Source: a virus. From it: a stretch of 24,706 nt of DNA. Position 1 is the stretch's first letter. Every line of letters begins with the position of its first letter. Under the pieces are notes generated by a model that did no database searches, was not told where the DNA came from, and was given only the letters and a program-made list of their open reading frames with translations. The translations under genes were made by a program, and so were the position numbers. Shown piece after piece: positions 5,494 to 12,333 of this stretch. The DNA is taken from positions 1 to 24,706 of the IMG/VR virus record IMGVR_UViG_3300037485_000422. The stretch is one strand, 5' to 3'.

Positions 5494-6024
5494 TTAAGGT
5501 GCTACCGTAATAACAGATTGTACCGTTGAATCAGTTACTTCGTATGCAAGAAATTCGTTTTCAGCTGTTAAAGTTACCGAATATTTAGAACCATCCGCTC
5601 TCGCAGTTCCTGAACCTTCGCCAGTTGCTGTTAATTGCAAGAAAGGAAAATACCAATATTTACCATTTGCATCTAAAACGATTGCGTTAAGGTATTGCTG
5701 ACCTGCTCCTAAAACTTTAATCGCTTGGGATTTAGATTGGTCTCTACGGTGAAACAATAAAGTAATTGTTTGCGTATAGTAAGAAGAACCGTTTACTAAA
5801 TCGATTGCAGCTTCTTCTGTAAATGAACCTGTATTTCTACGGATTTCAAACTCCGTGTAAATGTCCGCAGGATCAGTTAATGTAATTGAATCAATAGTCC
5901 AACTTAACGTAGGGTTTAACGTGTAAGAGGCTATATTATCTTGTTGGTTTATCCAAACTTTATAAATCCCTCCAGAGTTGTTATCGCATGATTTTACAAT
6001 GGATTCGAGTGCTTCGCATGACAT
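5494..6024 (-). CDS. probable tail tube (major tail) protein
   Basis: A 176-residue beta-rich protein beginning MSCEALESIVKSCDNNSGGI, an opening seen in tail proteins of flavobacterial phages, and ending with TATGEGSGTARADGSKYSVT and a final beta strand. An insertion loop with basic residues (FHRRDQSKSQ) lies mid-protein. Tail-tube proteins form hexameric rings around the tape measure. The gene sits between major capsid and portal and is flanked on both sides by strong terminators, which fits an abundantly produced virion protein with its own mRNA end. I infer the role from size, position and resemblance; a decoration protein is the main alternative. Confidence 0.62.
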   Translation of the reverse strand: MSCEALESIVKSCDNNSGGIYKVWINQQDNIASYTLNPTLSWTIDSITLTDPADIYTEFEIRRNTGSFTEEAAIDLVNGSSYYTQTITLLFHRRDQSKSQAIKVLGAGQQYLNAIVLDANGKYWYFPFLQLTATGEGSGTARADGSKYSVTLTAENEFLAYEVTDSTVQSVITVAP

Positions 6025-6051
6025 ATGTATATATTTTTTTAAATGTTTTAC

Positions 6052-6079
6052 AAAAAAGGGGCGAGGCTATCCCCACCCC
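6052..6079 (-). terminator. strong GC-rich intrinsic terminator after the major capsid gene
   Basis: The leftward transcript folds as GGGGTGGGG, loop ATAG, CCTCGCCCC: nine pairs, two of them G-U, followed by six T (6057-6052). It lies 24 bases after the capsid stop and 28 bases before the tail-tube start. Confidence 0.87.
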
Positions 6080-6103
6080 ATTACTATTTTAGTTAATTAT
6101 TGA

Positions 6104-7036
6104 TTAATCAAAACAAGCAGCCCAAACAGAAATTTGTTCTGGGTTTGTGTGATAAAATCCTGCTTTAACGTTTGCTCTAGTTCTGATATAAGGCTCTGCA
6201 ACCGTATCTGTCAAGTTAACCGCTTTCAATGCTTTTGCATCTCCTTCAGCATCGAATGCGTAGATTAAATCGTCTTTCAATGAAGCTACAATTGTGTTAT
6301 CTGGCATACCCTCACAAACTACAACTTTAATACCTAAGTAAGTCATTTGCAACGGAGCAGAAACATAAGTCAAAGTGTTACCTGAAGCAGCAGCAAGTTC
6401 ATACGCAGCAGCTACGTTAGAAGAAACACGGATTCTTAAATCAGTTTTCTTAAATCTAACCGAAGCAGGAAGGCTGTTAACAACTACATTCAATGTTGCT
6501 AGTACATTTGATGAATTAACAGCACCGCCATTATGGTAAGCTAAGTTAGCTTCATCTGCACAAAGTTTTTTCAAGTGACCATCACACAAAGCAAGTAAAG
6601 GATTTGCGCTTAATGTATCGCCTTGCCATCTAATCAATTCGATATCTTCTTCGATTTGACTTGCCATAACTCCCCAATAGTAGTTCATGAATGAAGGTAC
6701 AGAGAAATCACCGTTAGAACCTTGAGTCATTTGTAAAGCTACAAAAGATTGCTCCAAGTCAAACTGACAAATTTGCGCCATTGCAGAAAATGCGCAAACA
6801 TCAATTTCGATTGCATCTAGTGTATCAGTTGGTGCTGAAAAGTTACAAGTAGATGCTTGTAAGATTGAACCAAAAGCAACGTTACCTAATTTTGTTTTAG
6901 ATTTTACACCCGGTAAAGCACGGTAAGTATCAGCAGTATCAGCTGTTAAATAAGCACGAGAATAGAACTCGTTTGGATTTGGACAAAGCAAAGCGTTAGC
7001 TTCTACTTCTAGGTCGAATTTTAATTTTCTTTCCAT
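6104..7036 (-). CDS. major capsid protein, HK97-fold type
   Basis: At 310 residues it has the size and order expected for the major head protein. Features fitting the family are an N-terminal arm rich in charged residues, a helix with EQSFVALQMTQ, the spine-like segment SSNVLATLNVVVNSLPASVRFKKTDLRI split over about residues 175-205, and a C-terminal beta region (YVSAPLQMTYLGIKVVVCEGM) that matches the A-domain/P-loop end of this group. It follows the protease-scaffold gene and precedes a very strong terminator, as expected of the most abundant product. It contains eight Cys, many for a capsid protein. Confidence 0.83.
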   Translation of the reverse strand: MERKLKFDLEVEANALLCPNPNEFYSRAYLTADTADTYRALPGVKSKTKLGNVAFGSILQASTCNFSAPTDTLDAIEIDVCAFSAMAQICQFDLEQSFVALQMTQGSNGDFSVPSFMNYYWGVMASQIEEDIELIRWQGDTLSANPLLALCDGHLKKLCADEANLAYHNGGAVNSSNVLATLNVVVNSLPASVRFKKTDLRIRVSSNVAAAYELAAASGNTLTYVSAPLQMTYLGIKVVVCEGMPDNTIVASLKDDLIYAFDAEGDAKALKAVNLTDTVAEPYIRTRANVKAGFYHTNPEQISVWAACFD

Positions 7037-7051
7037 TTTTATTGTTTGATT

Positions 7052-8023
7052 TTAGTTATTACTTAATTTGTTTAATGCGCTGAACTTTTCAGCAATTGAC
7101 ATTTTAACCTCCGATTTCAATTCGATTTCTTCTTCGGCTTTTTCTGCTAACATTTCCTCCATTTGAGTTCTTAAGTCAGCAATAATTTTTAGTAGGTTGT
7201 TTACTTGTTCTTCAAGTACAGGCGCAACGATTGCAAGTACTGCTTCCGCATCCGTAGCAACGTCCACAGCCATAGCAACTTCTTCAAGTTCAGCAGGTGC
7301 AGGTTGTTCATCGATAGGCTCGGTTTCAGTTGTTACTTCTTCTTCGACTACTGAATCCTCCATCGCCACTTCTTCTTTCGGTGCATCTTTAATCTCGATA
7401 ATTTCTCCGCCTTTTACAACGTAGACTTTGCCCTCGATTAGATGTTCTCCATCAGGTAACTTCATATTATTTAATTTTAATTGATTACTCATTTTTAACC
7501 CTAGAAAACCCTCAATTGAAAAACCAATCTGGTCTTTACTTACTAATTCTTGATAGTATTCTTTATCCGTGATTTGGGCGGTTAACATTAACGTTCCTTT
7601 TGGCACTTCAATTCCGAATGTAGTAAATGATTTGTCTAGCTTTGGATTATCCACTATCCATGATTCAAGAATATACGCAGGCACGGTTTGCGCTTGATCA
7701 TGTTCTAAGTTGAACACATCTCTATTCTTTAAATCCTGCATAAATTTAGCGTGGATTTGTTCTATTGTTTCAGCTGTAAACTGAACGTAATACTCGCCTG
7801 TTTCATCGTCACGTCTATAAATTTCCATTGGAATCATAGCGGGTGCTGTAACGCGGTATTTTACATCGTCTGCGAATAACAATCTTTCGCCTTGATTGAA
7901 AGCCATACCTTTAACTTTAATCGCAGGATTAGAAGTAAAAGCAATTTGCTCAATCCCTAATTCTTGACCGTCTGAATACTCGGGGTCGATTGTGATTTTA
8001 TAGATTGGTAAATCCTTTGTCAT
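7052..8023 (-). CDS. prohead protease fused to scaffold, XkdF-like
   Basis: Residues 1-180 match XkdF-type prohead proteases: ESWIVDNPKLDKSFTTFG, preceded by the catalytic His in FNLEHDQA (His108) and followed by the catalytic Ser in IGFSIEGF (Ser169). Residues 210-310 are very acidic and then coiled-coil (EVAMEDSVVEEE..., LRTQMEEMLAEKAEEE), as expected of a scaffold that lines the prohead and is removed by the protease. So one 323-residue chain does both jobs, unlike phages with separate protease and scaffold genes. The gene lies directly before the major capsid gene. Its 5' end abuts the promoter of the divergent chaperone genes. Confidence 0.85.
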   Translation of the reverse strand: MTKDLPIYKITIDPEYSDGQELGIEQIAFTSNPAIKVKGMAFNQGERLLFADDVKYRVTAPAMIPMEIYRRDDETGEYYVQFTAETIEQIHAKFMQDLKNRDVFNLEHDQAQTVPAYILESWIVDNPKLDKSFTTFGIEVPKGTLMLTAQITDKEYYQELVSKDQIGFSIEGFLGLKMSNQLKLNNMKLPDGEHLIEGKVYVVKGGEIIEIKDAPKEEVAMEDSVVEEEVTTETEPIDEQPAPAELEEVAMAVDVATDAEAVLAIVAPVLEEQVNNLLKIIADLRTQMEEMLAEKAEEEIELKSEVKMSIAEKFSALNKLSNN

Positions 8024-8052
8024 TACTCTATATTAAATATTATTTATATTTG
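8023..8052 (+). promoter_or_regulatory. rightward promoter for the chaperone island
   Basis: TATATTTG at 8045-8052 matches TAnnTTTG; at the 19-base distance upstream lies TTA (8023-8025), a near match to TTG. A start near 8058 gives a leader of about ten bases before the ATG at 8069. It lies in the 45-base gap between divergent genes. Confidence 0.62.
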
Positions 8053-8068
8053 TTCAAAAATTATAGAT

Positions 8069-8611
8069 ATGATTGAAGTATTCGGGCGTAACATAGCCAA
8101 CAGAATGAATGAAATAACGGTTGAAGAATTTGAAAAAATTAGCGCAATTCATAACAATCCTGATTTTGATAATATCGAAAAGCAAATTAAAGTTTTTGAA
8201 GTTGTAGGAGTTGAAGAAGATGAATGGGACGATTTTAAATACTTTGTAGAAAAAACAAAAGAGTTCAATACTGACAATTTAGATAATAAAGAACCAGTTT
8301 CAGAGTTAGAACTTGAAGGGCACACGTATAAAGCCGAAATGAAACTATCTGTAAAAGATACTAAACTAATCGAAAAGATAATTGTTAAAGAAAACAAGCA
8401 TTCAGTAAGTGATATTTTGGCATTAATGTTTAAACGTACTGACCTAACCAATACGGAACACTACGACAATGCACACTTAAAACATAAATCAAAGTTGTTT
8501 AGATTGCAACCTGCTGAAATTGCTATTCCTTACCTTACATTTGTAACCGAAACTATATCAAACCATGCTAAAAAACAAGCTGCCGAAAGCGTGGAATCAA
8601 ATAACGATTGA
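8069..8611 (+). CDS. tail assembly chaperone candidate 1
   Basis: An acidic, helical 180-residue protein of unproven function. It contains the motif NEITVEEFEKI near residue 14 and, near residue 150, FRLQPAEIAIPYLTFVTETI. The next gene's product has the same plan (NQITIETFIEL; FPISSVFGLLPEYIKF), so the pair are related. Proteins of this kind lie before the tape-measure gene in other Bacteroidota phages and are thought to act like lambda gpG/gpGT, coating the tape measure during tail assembly. Here the pair is on the strand opposite to every neighbour, with its own promoter. The last 47 bases overlap the next gene. Confidence 0.6.
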   Translation: MIEVFGRNIANRMNEITVEEFEKISAIHNNPDFDNIEKQIKVFEVVGVEEDEWDDFKYFVEKTKEFNTDNLDNKEPVSELELEGHTYKAEMKLSVKDTKLIEKIIVKENKHSVSDILALMFKRTDLTNTEHYDNAHLKHKSKLFRLQPAEIAIPYLTFVTETISNHAKKQAAESVESNND

Positions 8612-9305
8612 AACATTCATAGAACTTCGTAACCTATCTCAAGAAGATGGAATGTTTAATTATCAAATAGACGTTTTATGCACTTTGTTGGATTATTACC
8701 CAGAAGATTTAGACGATATATCAATCGAAGAACTTGACGATTTACTAATCGAAGTAAAATTTATACGAGATGAACCCCCTAAACGCTATGAAACGCAATT
8801 AGGGGACTTTCAATTGAAGCCATTTAATAAAATTACACTAGGTGAGTTTATCAGTTTAGAAACTTACTTTTCAGATGACTACATTAAAAAGCTGCCTAAC
8901 ATCGTTGCAATACTTTACAGGCGTTATAAACTAAACGAATGGAATGATAAGACGTTGGAACCTTATAATTTTAATTCAAATGACCGCTTAGAATGGTTTA
9001 TGGATTTTCCGATTAGTTCCGTGTTTGGGTTGCTTCCTGAATACATCAAATTTCGCGAGGGAATCATCGACCAGTACAAGAATTTAATGACTGAAAGTTA
9101 CGAAGATGATTTCGAAACAGATGAACCCCTAGATATCGAAGAACAAAAAGAACTTGAAGAAGAAAAGAAAAGTCAGAAATGGGCTTGGGAGCAGTTAATC
9201 TGGAATCTATGTAATGAAGACTTAACTAAGTTTAACGCTGTTTGTGATTTGCCTTTGATTCTAGTATTTAATTTTCTTGGGATGCGTAAAGAATTGAATT
9301 TCTAG
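8565..9305 (+). CDS. tail assembly chaperone candidate 2
   Basis: A 246-residue acidic protein related to the preceding one; it starts MLKNKLPKAWNQITIETFIEL. It has an extended middle (YETQLGDFQLKPFNKITLGEF, a second IT-x-x-E-F motif) and a Glu-rich segment (about 185-200) before a Trp-rich helix. The start at 8565 lies inside the first gene in the +1 frame; a run of six A (8570-8575) follows it. It ends in CTAG, where its TAG overlaps the stop of the convergent neck gene (four-base overlap). The chaperone role is inferred from gene order and resemblance to proteins before tape-measure genes. Confidence 0.6.
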   Translation: MLKNKLPKAWNQITIETFIELRNLSQEDGMFNYQIDVLCTLLDYYPEDLDDISIEELDDLLIEVKFIRDEPPKRYETQLGDFQLKPFNKITLGEFISLETYFSDDYIKKLPNIVAILYRRYKLNEWNDKTLEPYNFNSNDRLEWFMDFPISSVFGLLPEYIKFREGIIDQYKNLMTESYEDDFETDEPLDIEEQKELEEEKKSQKWAWEQLIWNLCNEDLTKFNAVCDLPLILVFNFLGMRKELNF

Positions 9306-9715
9306 TAATCCAAAGCAGACCAGAACTCACCAAATAACGGATTAAAGTCATAAATTACGTTTTGCTTTTTACGTAACATACCCGCAACTTGTACAAGTGG
9401 ATATTTAGAACCTAACCATTCAATATATTGGGCGTACATTTCTGATATTATACCCTCCATTTCTAACCGCTTGTTGAATTGTTTTACTAAGTGATAGGGT
9501 TCTATTGATATTGTACCGTTATTTAGAAAACCAAAATAATACGCCGCAAGTATTTCAATTCTTAAATTACCTTCGGTTGTGAATTTAGCGTTTATCCTAA
9601 TTGATTCGTATAAAGTACCCGTATCTATTAACGCATCCTCTTTGATAACACGCTTTAAAACCTTTGCAGCTTTGTTTCTTATTTTATACTTTAATCTAAA
9701 TTCCTTATCAGGCAT
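9302..9715 (-). CDS. neck / head-tail connector protein, HK97 gp10-like
   Basis: A 137-residue protein with the hallmark DALIDTGTLYESIRI near residue 28-42, typical of the HK97 gp10/tail-completion family that joins head and tail. It continues with strands (LRIEILAAYYFGFLNNGT) and helices, and the length is normal. It lies between the tail-terminator candidate and the convergent chaperone genes; transcripts running left from here must pass through the chaperone genes in antisense. Confidence 0.7.
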   Translation of the reverse strand: MPDKEFRLKYKIRNKAAKVLKRVIKEDALIDTGTLYESIRINAKFTTEGNLRIEILAAYYFGFLNNGTISIEPYHLVKQFNKRLEMEGIISEMYAQYIEWLGSKYPLVQVAGMLRKKQNVIYDFNPLFGEFWSALDY

Positions 9716-9729
9716 ATACTATATTAATG

Positions 9730-10182
9730 TTAATCTCCGATTTGTTCAGGAACTTGACAATCAGTATAATTATTAATTGAACAAGTAACATTCATTAACC
9801 ATCCCGCAGCGTAATCTAGTAAGTCGTTATTTAATGGCGTTAACGTAGGAACTCCTACAATATCGAAACTATAATCGTCCGAGTTTAAAAACCAATTATA
9901 AAGGTCGTTTAAGATTAAATGGCAGTCGCTTAGAATTACGTTTATATTCGCTCGGTCTTTTTGTATAATATCAAAGCAATAAATATCTAAACTTATTTCG
10001 GTTGTAAATCCCATTTCAGATGGTACAGCATCAACAGGGCAAATGTAAACCAATGGGTAGCGTTCGTCTTTTGTAGCGAAGTTTTCCAATTGCTCACGAA
10101 AATCAGAACCTACTTTTTTAACTTGTAAGTGATTATCGTAAAAATTGATAATCTTATTTATTAAACTTTGGTAACTTATCAT
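9730..10182 (-). CDS. tail terminator-like protein
   Basis: A 150-residue alpha/beta protein containing RYPLVYICPVDAVPSEMGFT and TEISLDIYCFDIIQKDRANI, then a helix with SDCHLILNDLY. This resembles the small proteins that sit next to neck genes in Bacteroidota siphoviruses and probably cap the tail tube (gpU/tail terminator role). Its ATG overlaps the stop of the tape-measure gene as ATGA. The function is inferred from gene order and similarity of plan. Confidence 0.6.
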   Translation of the reverse strand: MISYQSLINKIINFYDNHLQVKKVGSDFREQLENFATKDERYPLVYICPVDAVPSEMGFTTEISLDIYCFDIIQKDRANINVILSDCHLILNDLYNWFLNSDDYSFDIVGVPTLTPLNNDLLDYAAGWLMNVTCSINNYTDCQVPEQIGD

Positions 10183-12329
10183 AGGGTTGCGTTTTGATTT
10201 ATCTTATCTATCTTTTGTTGCGTGTTTGTGATTTCTGTTTCACTTACAACAGCCTTAACGGTTATTTGCGTTTGTTGTGCGTCCTGTGGTGCGCTTACAT
10301 TATTCATGTCGTTACCTTGCCCAAATAAACTTACATTTGGAGTTGCTGCAGTTGTTGACGTTGAACTAGCTTGAGGTGCGCTAGGTAGTTGACCACCACC
10401 GCCACCGCCTGAATTAAATTGAGTAGATGCAATTTTAGCAATATTAGCAGCCGAAACAGCAGCAGTTGCAACTAAGTTTGCAATACCAATTGGATTAGGT
10501 ACAACACCAATAGCCAAAGGTGCTGCTGCCAACGATGCTGTGATAGCTTTACCCGCATCCACAACCGCTCCCGCTAATTGTAAAGCCTTGTTAAACTTAA
10601 ATTGTTTCTTTGCAAGTTCTTCTTCTTCTTTACTTCCCTTTTTAACCTTTGACATTTTAGCAGCAAAAGCAATATCGCCAACAGCTTGTATAGCCTTAGT
10701 TGAACTTTCAGCTATTTGTAAAGCATTGTTTGCTGTTTCTAGTTGTGCATCGCGTTTTTTCTTTTCGGCTTCCTGTGTTATTTTAACAGAATCTTCAGCA
10801 GCTTTTTTATCAATAGCGTTTAAGTCTTCTTGTAGCTTTGTTGTTAATGCCTTTTGTAATTCTGCGTTACTTTCTGCGGCTGCTATTTCTTGTTCATATT
10901 TTACTTGAAGTTGTGTTTTTTCAAATTCAGTTTTTGACGTTGTTAATTCTTGAAGTTTAAGCCATTGTTTGTCTTGTTCTTCTGCTTGTTTAATTAATCC
11001 CGCGTTATATTCATCTAATAACTTTTTTTGCTTTTCCTTTTCAGCATCTAATTCAACTTGTTCTTGTTTACCTAGTTCAGCTTCTAGTTGTTTTTGATAT
11101 AATTGTTGAAGTTTTATCTTTTCGTCTTTTGTTAAATTCTCATTTTTAATAGTATCTTCAATTAACCTAGCGTATTTTTCCTGCGTTGCAACGATTTCTC
11201 GGTCAGAATCTTCTTTTATTAATGAAATTTCAATGTCTCTAATAGTACGTTGTGCTGCCAATCTGTCCGCTGCAAACTTTTTAGCATCGTCAATAGCTTT
11301 TTTATTTGCATCACTTCTAGCTTTACGTTTTGCTTCGTTGTTTTTCTTGTCTTCTTCTAAGTCTTTTTTCGCTTCTTCGCGTTTATCAACCGCATCCTGT
11401 GCAACTAATAGATTTCGTTCTCTACGTTGATCAATGATTAGCTTTTTTTCATCGTCAATTTGAGTCTTTAACTTCTTAATTGTTTCTTTGTTTGCTTTGT
11501 CCCCAAGTGCGCGTTGTGCCTCTAGGGCTTTTTCTGCTGAACTTAAACGCTTTTTTGCTTCTGTTCCTATGGCTTTGCTTTTTCCTAACTCTAAATCCAA
11601 CGTATCCTGTCCGTAGATTTTAGCCATTTTGATTTCATATTCAAAACCACCAACAACAGCTTCTTGTCGTTTCTTTGAGCTTTCCATTACTCGCTCATTG
11701 GCTGCTTCCATTTTAGCCGCGTTTTCTTCGGCTGCAAAACTTGTTAAACCTAGCCAATCAGTCAAATCTTTAAAGCCTTGAATTAATGCTTTTACAGGAG
11801 CCATTAACGTATCTATTACTTTTTTAAGAACTCCGATTTTATTTAAGAAAATAAGTATCGCTGCAACGATAGCTGTAATAACAGCAACTAGTAAGAAAAT
11901 AGGATTAGCCAATAATGAAACCCCGAATGAAAGAAATTGTTTACCTAGTATTCCAATAGTAGAACCTAGCGAACCTAGTATTTTTCCAAAGCCTTTAAAC
12001 TGCTCTGCAAAGTCAGCAGGGTTTATATTTTTTAAAGCACCTGTTAATAGTTTAGCTTTGTCACCTGCTTCGGCAAAATCCAACGACATGATTGAATCTT
12101 TAATTGAACCTAATCCGTTGTTTACTTGTTCGAATTTAGAACCCGAAGCAAATATATTAACTTGCTCGTTTGCATCCGCTAATTGGTCTTTTAGTTCCCC
12201 TGCTCTTTGTGATAACTTTCTGATTTGTTCGCTATCAGTTGCATTTGCAATTTCGCCTTTTAGGTCTCGAAGTTCTTTTTTAATCGCTCCAATTCCTGTT
12301 ATTTTTATAGGTACTTCTATTTCGTTCAT
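10179..12329 (-). CDS. tail tape measure protein
   Basis: A 716-residue protein with the usual features: an N-terminal coiled coil (KELRDLKGEIANATDSEQ...), a hydrophobic region (about 113-165, with one clear membrane-span-like stretch around 134-162), a long Lys/Glu/Ala coiled coil to about residue 560, another hydrophobic Ala-rich part, a Gly run and a Gln/Thr-rich end. The tape measure fixes tail length and helps DNA enter the cell. Taking about 0.15 nm per residue, the tail would be near 100 nm, a rough inference. It lies directly after the large tail-tip gene (gap of 4 bases). Confidence 0.88.
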   Translation of the reverse strand: MNEIEVPIKITGIGAIKKELRDLKGEIANATDSEQIRKLSQRAGELKDQLADANEQVNIFASGSKFEQVNNGLGSIKDSIMSLDFAEAGDKAKLLTGALKNINPADFAEQFKGFGKILGSLGSTIGILGKQFLSFGVSLLANPIFLLVAVITAIVAAILIFLNKIGVLKKVIDTLMAPVKALIQGFKDLTDWLGLTSFAAEENAAKMEAANERVMESSKKRQEAVVGGFEYEIKMAKIYGQDTLDLELGKSKAIGTEAKKRLSSAEKALEAQRALGDKANKETIKKLKTQIDDEKKLIIDQRRERNLLVAQDAVDKREEAKKDLEEDKKNNEAKRKARSDANKKAIDDAKKFAADRLAAQRTIRDIEISLIKEDSDREIVATQEKYARLIEDTIKNENLTKDEKIKLQQLYQKQLEAELGKQEQVELDAEKEKQKKLLDEYNAGLIKQAEEQDKQWLKLQELTTSKTEFEKTQLQVKYEQEIAAAESNAELQKALTTKLQEDLNAIDKKAAEDSVKITQEAEKKKRDAQLETANNALQIAESSTKAIQAVGDIAFAAKMSKVKKGSKEEEELAKKQFKFNKALQLAGAVVDAGKAITASLAAAPLAIGVVPNPIGIANLVATAAVSAANIAKIASTQFNSGGGGGGQLPSAPQASSTSTTAATPNVSLFGQGNDMNNVSAPQDAQQTQITVKAVVSETEITNTQQKIDKINQNATL

Positions 12330-12333
12330 ATCG

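Noticed and set aside
7197-7424. Plus-strand open frame of 75 codons, almost all Ser, Thr and Ala
   Set aside because: It is the antisense of the acidic Glu/Ala-rich scaffold part of the protease gene; composition follows from that.
10540-10908. Plus-strand open frame of 122 codons
   Set aside because: Antisense of the coiled coil of the tape-measure gene; Ser/Ala/Leu-rich with no promoter or start context.
12149-12156. Minus-strand TATATTTG inside the tape-measure gene
   Set aside because: No -33 element at the right distance; single copies within genes are expected by chance.
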